This document shows positions 1-9,537 of a DNA stretch of 64,000 nt, in pieces (within the stretch, counting starts at the first letter, position 1; every line of letters starts with the position of its first letter). This DNA comes from AV40 sp038230255. GTDB taxonomy: Bacteria; Verrucomicrobiota; Verrucomicrobiia; Chthoniobacterales; UBA10450. The DNA lies in the NCBI GenBank assembly GCA_038230255.1, contig JBBRNP010000001.1, forward strand, positions 248,001 through 312,000, read 5' to 3'. Below the pieces are notes generated by a model. The model did no database searches, was not told where the DNA came from, and worked only from the letters and a program-made list of their open reading frames with translations. The position numbers were made by a program, and so were the translations under genes.

Positions 1-118
1 GAGCACACTCGCGTTGCAAGCCGACAAACAAGCATCTTTCGGGACGATTGTGAAAGTGATGGACGCGCTGAAACTGGCCGGAGTGAAAAACCTGCCGGCA
101 TTTACGCGGGGCGAATAA
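1..118 (+). CDS. ExbD/TolR-like biopolymer transport protein, C-terminal end (5' truncated)
   Basis: The frame that starts at base 2 is open from the window edge to a TAA at 116-118. It encodes 38 residues resembling the periplasmic C-terminus of ExbD/TolR proteins (ADKQASFGTIVKVMDALK, then AGVKNLPAFT). ExbD/TolR works with an ExbB/TolQ proton channel to energise outer-membrane transport or envelope constriction. The stop codon overlaps the ATG of def by one base, so the two are probably translated together. Only the tail is visible, so family membership is a moderate call and ExbD cannot be told from TolR. Confidence 0.6.
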   Translation, partial: STLALQADKQASFGTIVKVMDALKLAGVKNLPAFTRGE

Positions 119-714
119 TGATCTTGTCGATCTTGCAGTACGGCGACCCGGTCCTGAGGGCGAAAGGAAAACGGATCGACAAGATCGATCAGCGGATTCG
201 CGAGCTGGCGCAGAACATGATCGAGACGATGCACGCTGCCAACGGCGTTGGTCTGGCGGCGCAACAGATCGGTGAGCCACTTCAGCTGACTGTGCTCGAT
301 GTTTCGCAGGTCGAAGATCGACCGACTACGATGAAGTTGAATGGCCAGGATCTCGATCCGCAAAGTGCAATGCCGCTGGTGTTGGTTAATCCGCAAATCG
401 ACTTAGCCGGCGAAACCGAAATAGGAACGGAAGGTTGTCTGAGCTTCCCGGAAATCACCGGCGAAATTGACCGGGCGAAATCGATCACGGTGCGGGCCAA
501 GAATTTGGAGGGTGAGCCGATCGAGCTCGAAACGACCGGCTTCCTGGCGCGCGCCCTTCAGCACGAGGTCGATCATCTCAATGGAATTCTTTTCATCGAT
601 CGAATGAGCTCAGCAGCCAAGACAAGTTTGTCGAGCAAGCTCAAGCGTCTGCAAAAAGAAACGCAACGTGGCGCGAAACATCGACAAAAAGCGGTCGCGG
701 AGACGACGCTCTGA
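118..714 (+). CDS. def: peptide deformylase
   Basis: Removes the N-formyl group from nascent proteins in the cytoplasm. All three family motifs are present: motif 1 GVGLAAQQIG (residues 43-52), motif 2 EGCLSFP (105-111, Cys107 as metal ligand) and motif 3 HEVDH (149-153, two His ligands and the catalytic Glu). At 198 residues it is a little longer than typical (about 170). The extra length lies in a loop around residues 63-82 and in a basic C-terminal tail rich in Lys/Arg. The ATG overlaps the stop of the upstream exbD-like gene. Confidence 0.96.
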   Translation: MILSILQYGDPVLRAKGKRIDKIDQRIRELAQNMIETMHAANGVGLAAQQIGEPLQLTVLDVSQVEDRPTTMKLNGQDLDPQSAMPLVLVNPQIDLAGETEIGTEGCLSFPEITGEIDRAKSITVRAKNLEGEPIELETTGFLARALQHEVDHLNGILFIDRMSSAAKTSLSSKLKRLQKETQRGAKHRQKAVAETTL

Positions 715-715
715 T

Positions 716-1243
716 TTAGAGAGCTTTGTAATCGACCGAGATGGTGCGAAAGACGAGCGCGTCGTGTTGCGCCGAGAAATAGAAAAGCTCGAGCATGGTC
801 GCGCCGATAGTCCACTGGTAACCAACCAGCGTTTGGATCACATCGGAATCGGTATCGCGGGTGCGCGAAACTAATTTTCCGGTTCCGTATTTGGCATCGA
901 AGTAACGACGGATTTCGCCCATCCGCTCGTTGTAACGTTCGATGGACCAATCGGGATATTCGTATTGCAATTCGACCCCGAACAGCGCGCCGCCTTTAAA
1001 AGTAAAGAGGGTTCGCTTCAATCCGGGATGGACGAGGCCTTCCACCGTCCAGACTTCGCGATTTTCTTTTTTCTCACGCGAAACAACCAGCGCCTTGGCG
1101 CCTTTGAGCACGGCTTCCACTCGCGACATCGGATCGTTCCAGCGAAATCCAAAAGGCGGGAGTAATTCTTCGGCCCCGAAAGTTTTCGGGGTTGTTGAGA
1201 CGGCGAAAACGAGGAGAACGAATGAAATCAGAACGCGCGGCAT
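716..1243 (-). CDS. hypothetical secreted protein
   Basis: 175 residues with an N-terminal signal peptide (hydrophobic LISFVLLVFAVS, probable cleavage near FGAEE). The mature part is mixed alpha/beta without a motif I recognise. It carries aromatic-rich segments (FGFRWNDPMS, QYEYPDWSIERYN) of the kind seen in small periplasmic proteins. It is convergent with def, with stops one base apart, and its start faces the dnaA upstream region. Function unknown. Confidence 0.6.
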   Translation of the reverse strand: MPRVLISFVLLVFAVSTTPKTFGAEELLPPFGFRWNDPMSRVEAVLKGAKALVVSREKKENREVWTVEGLVHPGLKRTLFTFKGGALFGVELQYEYPDWSIERYNERMGEIRRYFDAKYGTGKLVSRTRDTDSDVIQTLVGYQWTIGATMLELFYFSAQHDALVFRTISVDYKAL

Positions 1244-1779
1244 GTTGAATCAAAGGCGCAGAAACACATTACCAGGGTGATAAAGCAAAGGAAATGCCGA
1301 GGTGAGCGAAGGTGATGACATCTTGCCGAGAAAGAGAAAATTTCGTTGCTTGGGAACACGCTGGTTTTGTTTTTCAGTCAAGATTTTTTTGACCGAAAAA
1401 GAAAAATAAAGTTCAGATTTTTTCTTGTCGCAATTGAAGCCGATTTCTAATCTCAAGCCAGCGGCAGGGGCGAAAGGAAGGCGCGTGTGAATAAGATGTG
1501 AACATGTCTATAAGAGAAATTAATTCCCGAGAATGAGTAAGCCCTTAACCCTGCTAAATCGAGAAGATAAAGGATATGTCGATCTTGGTGCGCAACGTTT
1601 CATTGCGCGCAAACCGAGTGCGAATTTGCCCTCGTATTTTACTGAATTTTTCGTTTTTTTGCGTTTTCTAATGCTTCGAAGGAATGCGGCGTTCAAAAAG
1701 CGTCTCGTTCGTTCCAAGCCTAAAATCCCTCTGGCAGCCGCCTTTATGGCGATTGTGTAACACTGTTAACAAGTCCCCT
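1244..1779. other. candidate replication origin region (oriC) upstream of dnaA
   Basis: 536 bases without a convincing gene, lying between a divergent secreted-protein gene and dnaA. It contains one exact consensus DnaA box on the minus strand at 1486-1494 (TGTGAATAA, i.e. TTATTCACA) and a one-mismatch copy at 1505-1513 (TGTCTATAA). Two AT-rich runs, about 1360-1432 and 1618-1678, could serve as unwinding elements. Position next to dnaA-dnaN is a common origin site. With only one perfect box, origin function is an inference; the region could instead be just the dnaA regulatory region. Confidence 0.45.
1486..1494 (-). promoter_or_regulatory. DnaA box (TTATTCACA on the minus strand)
   Basis: Exact match to TTATNCACA, 286 bases upstream of the chosen dnaA start. 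It may act in origin function or dnaA autoregulation. Confidence 0.5.
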
Positions 1780-3132
1780 ATGGACGAGAAATGTACTCAA
1801 CTTTGGCAGAAATTGTCGGCCGCTCTAAAACCTCAGGTTAGCGCGGACACTTTCAAGCGTTGGTTCTCGGCCGTCCAATTAGTCGGGGCCACAGATAAGA
1901 CGCTCAGTTTTCGGGTACCGAACAATATCTACCAATACTGGATCGAGAGTAATCACATGGCGGCGCTTCAGGCTGCGGTGGTGACGGCATTGGGCGAACC
2001 GCGCGGAATAAAATTCATTACGTCCGAATCGACGGCGGAAGAAATCGAAGCGATCAGTGTCTCAAAACAAACTGATTCCGGCCGTGACACCAAGCCGGCG
2101 AGCGGCAGTTCGTTGGGACTTAATCCGCGCAACACATTCGAATCGTTCGTGGTCGGACCGAACAATGAGATCGCGCACGCGGCCAGTCTGGCAGTCGCGA
2201 AAACGCCGGCGCGCACATACAACCCGCTTTTTATCTATGGCGGCGTCGGTCTTGGCAAAACGCACTTGATGCAGGCGATCGGCCAGCATGTCATGGCGAA
2301 AAAGAAAAACACCAAGGTCATTTATCTTTCGAGCGAGCTTTTCATCAACGAATTCATCGACGCGATCCAACACAACAACCTGGTAAAATTCCGGAAGCGT
2401 TACCGCCAGGCCGATCTCCTTTGCATTGACGACATTCAATTTCTGGGGGGCAAGGAACGCTCGCAGGAGGAATTTTTTCACACCTTCAATACGCTCTTCG
2501 ACGGCCACAAACAGATCGTCCTCTCCTCCGACCGGCCGGCATCGGAGATCGCGAACCTCGAGCATCGATTGGTTTCGCGATTTGAATGGGGCCTGACGGC
2601 GGAGTTGCAGCCGCCGGCGATCGAGACGCGCCTTGCGATTCTGCGGAAAAAAGCGCGGGGCATGCAGATCAAGCTACCGGATGAAACCTTCGAATTTTTA
2701 GCGAACCGAATCCGGAGTAACGTGCGGCGATTGGAGGGCGCGCTCATGCGTGTCGCTTCGTTCGCGTCGCTCAGCGGCAAAGAACTCACGGGCGAAGTGA
2801 TCGAACACTTGCTCAAAGATATTTTACAGGAGGAGGCGCGCACTTCGATCACGATCGAGCAAATTCAGCGGCGGGTGGCGGAGCATTTCGATGTCCGACT
2901 GGCGGACATGACGAGCAAGCGCCGTCCGGCGAGCATCGCATTCCCGCGGCAGGTGGCGATGTATCTGGCTCGCGAGTTAACGAAATCTTCGCTCAACGAA
3001 ATCGGAGATGCATTCGGCGGGCGCGATCATGGGACTGTGCTGCACGCTTGCAAATTGGTGAAAAGGCGGATGCAAGAGCAGGACAGCATTCGGCAGACGA
3101 TCTCGTTTATCGATAGTGCTCTGCAACGCTGA
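1780..3132 (+). CDS. dnaA: chromosomal replication initiator protein DnaA
   Basis: AAA+ initiator that binds DnaA boxes and opens oriC. The open frame extends up to 1684, but the ATG at 1780 is chosen because the protein then begins MDEKCTQLWQ, a normal DnaA domain I start (450 residues); the upstream 32 codons are basic and unlike DnaA. Visible features: Walker A GGVGLGKTH (about residue 153), Walker B LLCIDDIQF, sensor/arginine-finger region around LEHRLVSRFEWGL, and the C-terminal DNA-binding signature with GGRDHGTVLHACK (about 410-425). dnaN follows after 84 bases. Confidence 0.97.
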   Translation: MDEKCTQLWQKLSAALKPQVSADTFKRWFSAVQLVGATDKTLSFRVPNNIYQYWIESNHMAALQAAVVTALGEPRGIKFITSESTAEEIEAISVSKQTDSGRDTKPASGSSLGLNPRNTFESFVVGPNNEIAHAASLAVAKTPARTYNPLFIYGGVGLGKTHLMQAIGQHVMAKKKNTKVIYLSSELFINEFIDAIQHNNLVKFRKRYRQADLLCIDDIQFLGGKERSQEEFFHTFNTLFDGHKQIVLSSDRPASEIANLEHRLVSRFEWGLTAELQPPAIETRLAILRKKARGMQIKLPDETFEFLANRIRSNVRRLEGALMRVASFASLSGKELTGEVIEHLLKDILQEEARTSITIEQIQRRVAEHFDVRLADMTSKRRPASIAFPRQVAMYLARELTKSSLNEIGDAFGGRDHGTVLHACKLVKRRMQEQDSIRQTISFIDSALQR

Positions 3133-3216
3133 GTGTACCCGCTAATTTTAGCCCACAAGACTTTGCGGTTGCCGAATAAGTTCGCACGCCTAACATCTTA
3201 GACAGATTTCCCATTC

Positions 3217-4314
3217 ATGAAGTTTAGCGTTACTAAAGAAAAGCTCCTCGAAGGTTTACAGCAGGTCCAGAACGTCGTCAGCACGCGCACTACGCTGCCG
3301 ATTCTTTCGAACGTTCTATTGCAAGCGACCGACGGCGAAGTGCATCTCACGACCACTGATTTAGACGTCGGTGTTCGCGGAAGTTTTGAAGCCGAGGTAG
3401 AGAAGCAAGGCGCAACCACGCTCCCGGCGCGCCGGCTTTTCAATATCGTGCGGGAGCTTCCCTCGAGCGAAATCCAATTTGATGTCGATGGAAAAAACGC
3501 CGCTTCCATTCGGAGCGGACAGAGTTTCTTCAAAATCCTCGGCTTGCCGGAAGAAGAATTCCCGCCACTGCCGAAATTCGAAGACGCCAAAGTGGTCACG
3601 ATCCGTCAGAAAGATTTGCGCGATGGGCTGCGTAAAACCTCTTATGCGATCTCGACCGACGAAACGCGCTACGTGCTAAACGGACTCCTGTTTAGCTTGA
3701 AGGAGAACAAACTCACACTTGTGGCCACGGATGGACGTCGGCTGGCCATGGTCGATATCGAGTTGGAAATTCCGCGGAGCCAGGAAGCCGACATCATTGT
3801 TCCGACCAAGGCCGTCACCGAGCTGCAGCGATTACTGACTGATGATGGCGACGTGAAGGTGAGCGTGTCTAGCGGACAGATCGCTTTCGACTTAAACAAA
3901 ACGCTGCTCGTCTCGAAGCTGATCGAAGGCAATTACCCGAATTACAAACAGGTCATTCCAGGGGAAGCCAAGGAGCGGGTCACACTCGAGCGCGAGACTT
4001 TTTTGAATTCCCTGCGGCGCGTGTCGCTTTTGGCGAGCGAGAAATCGAACTCGATCAAACTCAGCTTCGCCAAGAACAACATCGACATTACCGCCAACAC
4101 TCCGGAAGTCGGCGAAGCGAAGGAATCGCTGCCCGTGCAATACAAAGGCCGCGATTTTTCGATTGCGTTCAATCCGGAATTTCTAATGGCGCCCTTGCGC
4201 AGTTTGACCGAGGACGAAGTGTTTCTCGATCTGATCGACGAGATGAGCCCCGGCGTTTTAAAGATCCAGACGCCGTTTCTTTACGTCCTGATGCCGATGC
4301 GCATCAGTTCCTGA
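3217..4314 (+). CDS. dnaN: DNA polymerase III beta subunit (sliding clamp)
   Basis: 365 residues, the usual length, with the three clamp repeats and the characteristic C-terminus YVLMPMRISS (bacterial clamps end close to MPMR). The start MKFSVTKEKLLEGLQQVQ is standard, with the TTLPILSNVLL segment near residue 26. It encircles DNA and tethers polymerase III. It is directly downstream of dnaA in the common dnaA-dnaN order; recF and gyrB do not follow, as the next genes run in the opposite direction. Confidence 0.97.
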   Translation: MKFSVTKEKLLEGLQQVQNVVSTRTTLPILSNVLLQATDGEVHLTTTDLDVGVRGSFEAEVEKQGATTLPARRLFNIVRELPSSEIQFDVDGKNAASIRSGQSFFKILGLPEEEFPPLPKFEDAKVVTIRQKDLRDGLRKTSYAISTDETRYVLNGLLFSLKENKLTLVATDGRRLAMVDIELEIPRSQEADIIVPTKAVTELQRLLTDDGDVKVSVSSGQIAFDLNKTLLVSKLIEGNYPNYKQVIPGEAKERVTLERETFLNSLRRVSLLASEKSNSIKLSFAKNNIDITANTPEVGEAKESLPVQYKGRDFSIAFNPEFLMAPLRSLTEDEVFLDLIDEMSPGVLKIQTPFLYVLMPMRISS

Positions 4315-4328
4315 ATCAATTCGCGAGA

Positions 4329-4880
4329 TTAATATTGGGTAAAGGCGCAGGCGAGAATCGCGATCCCGTAAATCGCCGCGATACCGTGCACCGCGTGCCA
4401 GCGCGCGTTGCTGCGCGCGCTCCAATTGATTTGGTCGCGCAGCAAGTAGGGCATCGTTACCCAAAAAAGGCCGGCGACGATAAGCAAGTAGGCGAACATG
4501 GTCACGAACAAGCGGCTCGTTTCATTACGAAAGAACGCCGCCTGCAATAAAGGCTCCGCTGCGAGCAAACAAAGAATACCGAGCGCGCGAACCGCGAGGA
4601 ATTCGTCGACGAATCGCAGCACGAGCACGTAACCGATCGGGAGCACGATCATCAACGGACGGCGAAAACTGGAGAACTCGCCCATCTCCATCGTCGCCAG
4701 TAACCAGAAGGACCAAATCAACGCCAAACTCAGCAGCACAATCCCGGCGATGCCCGAGCGCGGGAAGCGCTTCAACCAATTTTGGGCAAGGGCCGGTTTG
4801 AAGAAGCCAGGCAAGGTCAGAAGCACGAGCAACGCGCCAGCTGCCATTCCTGCGGTTTGCAAATTTAAATCGTAAATCAT
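4329..4880 (-). CDS. hypothetical integral membrane protein
   Basis: 183 residues from the ATG at 4880 (MIYDLNLQTAG), with about five to six hydrophobic helices (for example GALLVLLTLPGFF, IAGIVLLSLALIWSFWLL, LFVTMFAYLLIVAGLFWV). An in-frame ATG at 4940 exists but would overlap the upstream gene, so the shorter form is preferred. It lies 34 bases after the glycosyltransferase-like gene on the same strand and may be cotranscribed. No recognised domain; function unknown. Confidence 0.6.
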   Translation of the reverse strand: MIYDLNLQTAGMAAGALLVLLTLPGFFKPALAQNWLKRFPRSGIAGIVLLSLALIWSFWLLATMEMGEFSSFRRPLMIVLPIGYVLVLRFVDEFLAVRALGILCLLAAEPLLQAAFFRNETSRLFVTMFAYLLIVAGLFWVTMPYLLRDQINWSARSNARWHAVHGIAAIYGIAILACAFTQY

Positions 4881-4914
4881 GCGTTGTAATTGATTCAGTT
4901 GCGCGGGGAATCCG

Positions 4915-6696
4915 TCAATGTGCACAAAACCAGTTCGCAAGCGCTACATTTTTCTGGAAACGCAGCAAAGAAAAACCGGGATCGGCTACAGGGGAGTAAG
5001 GTAGCAGTTGGGTGTTGCCCGGACCAACTTGCAGCAACCAGATGCGACGGTCTTTGAAGTAATCGAGCAGCTTGCGATTCTGAGCCGGATCCATCTCACG
5101 GGCCCAAATTACCCGGGCGCCATCGATCTCGGCTCCGTTGTAAACCCATTCAAGGAAGTTGGAAAGAGTCGGGCTATAACGCACGATGATCAGATGTTTG
5201 CCGCCTTCCTGTTCCAGCCGGGTCACGATTTGATTTCGGCGCGCAAAAAGCGGGCTGTTTGTTTGGGCTGTGCGCCAAAACGTGTGCGGCAAAGATAGTG
5301 CACTCAAGATTAAGCAGCCGCGTGCCAGAAATAATCCCACTGGTTTGCCCCGCCAGCGCCACAGACGCAAATGTCGCAAGGACTGAACGGCCAGGACGAA
5401 GAACAAACCGAAAGCCGGCGCTGCATAATGAAAATGAGTCCAGATCACCGGAAGCAATGCCGCTGTAAACACGGCCCAGATTAACAACGCAATTAGCATC
5501 CATCGGTTGCGTAACGCCCAGGGGAGGGCCGCGAATGCGATGACCAACGGCCAAAGTCGTAAATGATCGCGAATTAATTTCGCCGTTCTTTCGAGCAATC
5601 CCGCAACGAGTCCTCCCGCAGTCCGCTGTTTCGTATAAGGCTTCATTTCCCACCCGAGATGGAAATCGCGCATTTGCTTGTGATGATACTCAGGCGTGGG
5701 TGGACGCTTTTGCCAAAGAAACGCGGGCGCACCGTTGTAGGTAGCGGCGTAAACCTGCTGCGGCATGCGGAAGGGATCGTGAGTTACGCGCCAATTGTAA
5801 AAGCACATCCAAGCAACAGTAATTGCCAGGCCGACAGCAACAGGAAATCCGACTCGGACGAACATCGCGGTCTTTTTCCGTGCGATTGTTTCAAGGGCCA
5901 ACGCTGCAACCAAAAGTAAACTCATGACGCCGCCTTCGTACGGCCGGCAGATGATCAGCACCGCCATGCCCAACGCCATGAGGGTGGCATCGCTGATCCG
6001 CGGTCCTTCGTGATCGTTGCGATTTACGACACGTCGAAATCCGCCGATCGCCAGCGCGCCGCCGGCCAAAGTGAGACTGCCGCCCCAGTATCTTTGGCTC
6101 CAGGCGAGAATTTCCGGATGAACGACGGCCAGAAGTGCGCCAACGATCGCCCAACGGGCGGGAAACCAGCCCATCAGCATCCAGCAGATGGCGGCGCAGG
6201 CGAACGCGGTGCTTAGCCAAACACCGATAATTGGATGACCCAGGACTTGGCCCAACGCGAGGATCAGTCCCTGGCCGGGAGGATATTTCGAGGCATAGGT
6301 GGGTTGTTGAAGCGTGTGGAACGTTTCGAAATGCATCCAGAGCGGATGCGTTGGATTTGTCAGTCGGCCATGCGCGAATGTGTCCGCAGCTAATAGATAG
6401 CTGAACTCGTCATCAACTTTCGGAACCGGCACCCCGGCGGTGATGCTCGCGCTCACAACGATGATGAGCGACGCCAATCCCACTGCGAAAATAGTCAGCG
6501 CGCGTTTCCGGGCGAGTCTCGCCAGGGCGCGCTCTACTTTGCGAAACCATTTGATTCCTCGGTGTGGCGAGAAAAACGCCAGCGCGAGTAACAAGATGAG
6601 AAGCGGGCCGTAAAAGAAAATGTCCGGGCCATCGTGCGCGAAGAACGAACGACCGGACCCTTTATTGGTAAAGGTGATTATCGCATCCGACGCCAT
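4915..6696 (-). CDS. GT-C type membrane glycosyltransferase (PMT/ArnT-like)
   Basis: 593 residues with about ten or more membrane helices. Near the N-terminus, after the first helices, VDDEFSYLLAADTFAHGRL provides the acidic pair of the first extracytoplasmic loop typical of GT-C enzymes that use polyprenyl-phosphate sugars. The YASKYPPGQGLILALGQ segment that follows is also typical of this group. A soluble C-terminal part contains a segment LIIVRYSPTLS. Likely transfers a sugar to lipid or protein on the outer face of the inner membrane; acceptor and donor cannot be told. It starts 9 bases after the stop of miaB on the same strand. Confidence 0.75.
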   Translation of the reverse strand: MASDAIITFTNKGSGRSFFAHDGPDIFFYGPLLILLLALAFFSPHRGIKWFRKVERALARLARKRALTIFAVGLASLIIVVSASITAGVPVPKVDDEFSYLLAADTFAHGRLTNPTHPLWMHFETFHTLQQPTYASKYPPGQGLILALGQVLGHPIIGVWLSTAFACAAICWMLMGWFPARWAIVGALLAVVHPEILAWSQRYWGGSLTLAGGALAIGGFRRVVNRNDHEGPRISDATLMALGMAVLIICRPYEGGVMSLLLVAALALETIARKKTAMFVRVGFPVAVGLAITVAWMCFYNWRVTHDPFRMPQQVYAATYNGAPAFLWQKRPPTPEYHHKQMRDFHLGWEMKPYTKQRTAGGLVAGLLERTAKLIRDHLRLWPLVIAFAALPWALRNRWMLIALLIWAVFTAALLPVIWTHFHYAAPAFGLFFVLAVQSLRHLRLWRWRGKPVGLFLARGCLILSALSLPHTFWRTAQTNSPLFARRNQIVTRLEQEGGKHLIIVRYSPTLSNFLEWVYNGAEIDGARVIWAREMDPAQNRKLLDYFKDRRIWLLQVGPGNTQLLPYSPVADPGFSLLRFQKNVALANWFCAH

Positions 6697-6705
6697 GCCC
6701 GTACG

Positions 6706-8112
6706 CTAATGCGCGTTGGCTTCGTGTGATGCCGTAGAAGACAGGTGCTTCACGGAAGGAGCGCTTGGGCGCCCGAACAAACTGAATCCGGTCGCGCGCT
6801 CGATCCGAACATCGACAAGCGTGCCGACGAGATCATCGCTGCCTTCAAACACAACGATCTTATTTGTGGGCGTGCGTCCCATTAGCCGGGACAAATTGGT
6901 CTTGCTTGGTCCTTCGCAAAGCACTTCCAAAGTTCGGCCGATCAGGCGTTCATTAATGTGGCGCGCAGACTCGTTCACGACCTCGAGCAAATCCTGATTG
7001 CGGCGCTCCTTGGTGTTTTCGTCGACTTGATTCGCCATTTCCGCCGCGGCCGTATCACGCCGTGGCGAATATCGAAACACGAAGGCGTTATCGAACTTGA
7101 TTTCTTCAACTAAGGCGCGCGTCTGTTGGTAGTCCTCTTCGGTCTCACCCGGAAATCCGACAATGACGTCCGTCGTGATGGCGATTCCCTGTCTCGCATC
7201 GCGGACCTGCCGGACAAGATCGACAAATTTCCGGGCGGTATAAGTCCGATGCATCGCTTTCAAAATTTTGTTCGAGCCTGATTGGACCGGCAGATGGAGG
7301 TGATCGACCAGTCTTGGCAAACGTCGATAGGCGTCGATCAAATCTTCGCGAAACCCGATCGGATGCGGCGAGGTAAAGCGAAGGCGTTCCAAGCCGTCGA
7401 TTTCGTGGACGGCATCGAGCAATTGCACAAACGGACTCTTGTGGCCGACCTTGGGAAATTCATGCCGGCCGTAGAGGTTTACGATTTGGCCGAGCAAGGT
7501 CACTTCTTTCACGCCGCGTGAAACGAGCTCGCGGACTTCGGCGACAATTTCCTCAATCGCGCGACTACGTTCCGCGCCGCGGGTCCGCGGCACGATGCAA
7601 AATGTGCAATGCATGTTGCAGCCTTGCATGATCGAGACAAACGCGGTCGCCTGCTTCGGCTCTAGCTGTTGATGCTGAATGGTGGACTGCGATCCCGGTT
7701 CCTCGTCGACGTCGACGATCGAAAATCGCGGATCGTCCATTGCGCGATCACGTTTTGTTTCGAGCGCATACTCGACGTAATCGGCGACGCGATGAAACTT
7801 TTGCGTTCCAACGACCAGATCGACATGCGGCAGATTTTTGAGGAGCGACGCGCCCCGCGCCTGGGCCATGCAGCCAAGAAAACCAAAAACCACCTGCGGT
7901 CGCTCGTTGGCCATGCGACCGAGCATTCCCATTTTGCCGAGCGCCTTTTGGTCAGCCATATCGCGAACACTGCAGGTGTTCAGGAGCACGACGTCCGCTT
8001 CCAGTTCGCTCTCGGCGCGTTCATAGCCACAGACGATGAGCGAATGCGCGACTTGTTCCGAGTCGCGCTCGTTCATCTGACAGCCGTAGGTTTTAATGAA
8101 AAACTTGGGCAT
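6706..8112 (-). CDS. miaB: tRNA-2-methylthio-N6-dimethylallyladenosine synthase
   Basis: Radical SAM methylthiotransferase acting on i6A37 of tRNAs. From the ATG at 8112 (MPKFFIKTYGCQMNERDSE) it is 468 residues. The N-terminal UPF0004 domain has its three cluster cysteines (TYGCQ, LNTCSVRD, GFLGCMAQ). The radical SAM motif is GCNMHCTFC (C-x3-C-x2-C), followed by PRTRGAERSR; a C-terminal TRAM domain covers about 385-450. An extra seven codons upstream are open but the MPKFF start is standard. The divergent neighbour mtnP is 96 bases away. Confidence 0.95.
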   Translation of the reverse strand: MPKFFIKTYGCQMNERDSEQVAHSLIVCGYERAESELEADVVLLNTCSVRDMADQKALGKMGMLGRMANERPQVVFGFLGCMAQARGASLLKNLPHVDLVVGTQKFHRVADYVEYALETKRDRAMDDPRFSIVDVDEEPGSQSTIQHQQLEPKQATAFVSIMQGCNMHCTFCIVPRTRGAERSRAIEEIVAEVRELVSRGVKEVTLLGQIVNLYGRHEFPKVGHKSPFVQLLDAVHEIDGLERLRFTSPHPIGFREDLIDAYRRLPRLVDHLHLPVQSGSNKILKAMHRTYTARKFVDLVRQVRDARQGIAITTDVIVGFPGETEEDYQQTRALVEEIKFDNAFVFRYSPRRDTAAAEMANQVDENTKERRNQDLLEVVNESARHINERLIGRTLEVLCEGPSKTNLSRLMGRTPTNKIVVFEGSDDLVGTLVDVRIERATGFSLFGRPSAPSVKHLSSTASHEANAH

Positions 8113-8208
8113 CGCGCGGGCGGAATAATACACTGCCCGTCAGCCTTCGCCACGGCGAGATTATCCGCTTTTCAACTTGTCGACCTTTCCGGTTAAATCG
8201 GCGTACGA

Positions 8209-9081
8209 ATGAAAGATAACGCTCCAGCCATTGGCATCATCGGCGGAAGTGGCTTGTACCAGATGGAGCAGTTACGCGATGCGACCGAGCAAAAGATCGA
8301 CACGCCGTTTGGTTCGCCGTCCGACGCGCTGATCGGCGGCAACATCAGCGGCCGGCAGGTCTATTTTTTACCGCGGCACGGGCGCGGCCATCGGATTCTT
8401 CCGCACGAACTGAATCATCGTGCGAATATTTACGCGCTGCGGTCGCTCAACGTCCGCTGGATCATTGCCGTCACCGCCGTCGGCAGTTTGCAGGAGAAAT
8501 ACAAACCACGCGATATTTTGCTGCCGTCCCAATTTTACGACCGCACGAGCTCGCGCGCCCACCACACTTTTTTTGGGGAGGGAATCGTCGCGCATGTTTC
8601 TCTTGCCGAACCGATCAGCCTCCAGTTGCGAAATCTTCTCGCCGAGTCGGCGAAGAAGGTCGGTGTCACCGTTCACAACGGCGGCACGTATGTGAACATG
8701 GACGGACCGGCATTTTCGACCCGGGCGGAGTCTGAATTAAATCGTCGCCACGGTTTCGACGTGATCGGTATGACAAATGTGCCGGAAGCAAAATTGGCGC
8801 GCGAAGCGGAAATCGCCCTGGCGACGATGGCGTTGATCACCGATTACGATTGCTGGAAGGTGGAGGAAGAGCCGGTGTCGGCCCAGACGGTGTTTGGCCA
8901 TCTGACTGCGAATGCCGAGGCGGCTAAGAAGGTGTTGGTCGAAGCGATTCCCCGAATTCCGGCGGAGCCGGACTGGGCGGAGCATCGGGCTCTCGATAGT
9001 GCCTTGGTGACGGAACGGAAGCTCTGGCCGAAGGCGACAGCGGAAAAGCTGAGGCCGGTTTTAGGCCGGTTCTTGGGATAA
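8209..9081 (+). CDS. mtnP: S-methyl-5'-thioadenosine phosphorylase
   Basis: Cleaves methylthioadenosine to adenine and methylthioribose-1-phosphate, the first salvage step after polyamine synthesis. 290 residues, family length. Key motifs: IGIIGGSGLYQME at the N-terminus (phosphate-binding), PRHGRGHRILPHELNHRAN, VNMDGPAFSTRAES, and MTNVPEAKLAREAEI. The TDYDCWKVEE segment is typical of MTAP rather than purine nucleoside phosphorylase of other clades. ATG start; no other methionine-salvage gene is adjacent. Confidence 0.93.
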   Translation: MKDNAPAIGIIGGSGLYQMEQLRDATEQKIDTPFGSPSDALIGGNISGRQVYFLPRHGRGHRILPHELNHRANIYALRSLNVRWIIAVTAVGSLQEKYKPRDILLPSQFYDRTSSRAHHTFFGEGIVAHVSLAEPISLQLRNLLAESAKKVGVTVHNGGTYVNMDGPAFSTRAESELNRRHGFDVIGMTNVPEAKLAREAEIALATMALITDYDCWKVEEEPVSAQTVFGHLTANAEAAKKVLVEAIPRIPAEPDWAEHRALDSALVTERKLWPKATAEKLRPVLGRFLG

Positions 9082-9157
9082 TGAAAAAAGTTCTTGCCAT
9101 TCGCGAGCTGATTATAGTAATTATAAAAGAGTCGCCAGTACTAACTTTCACCGTCTA

Positions 9158-9439
9158 ATGAAAATCGAAATCGCCTTCTGCTTGCTCAGCCTCGCACTAC
9201 TCCCAGCTTGTTCGACCACCTCTCAGACGACCGCTTCAAATCAGAGTCTTGAGCAGCGTTTGATGGCCAAGCACTCCGTTGCTGCGACCGAGCCAGGTAC
9301 GGTTGGCAGTGAAGAGCCGGCGCCTCCGGCTGAAGGTCCAGAAGATGTTCCGGCCGATGCTCCCGTGAGTGTCGATCAGAATCCGGCATTAATGCCGAGT
9401 CCGTTACTCCGATACTGGGCGTCATCGCGCACCCCGTAA
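9158..9439 (+). CDS. small putative lipoprotein
   Basis: 93 residues. MKIEIAFCLLSLALLPACS is a type II signal sequence with a lipobox (LPAC, Cys18). The mature part is low-complexity, rich in Ala, Pro, Glu, with no domain. It follows mtnP by 76 bases on the same strand. Probably an envelope lipoprotein; function unknown. Coding status rests on the lipobox and the isolated position. Confidence 0.5.
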   Translation: MKIEIAFCLLSLALLPACSTTSQTTASNQSLEQRLMAKHSVAATEPGTVGSEEPAPPAEGPEDVPADAPVSVDQNPALMPSPLLRYWASSRTP

Positions 9440-9537
9440 TCGGGACCGCGACGACTCAAGTTCTGAGCTGCTTTAATCGCAGCCGCTAATCGTCGGACCC
9501 GCGCGCAGAGCTTCAAGGTGCCGCGCGTAAATGTCGC

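Noticed and set aside
1684..1779. N-terminal extension of DnaA from the ATG at 1684
   Set aside because: The 32 extra residues are basic and unlike DnaA domain I; MDEKCTQLWQ at 1780 fits the family.
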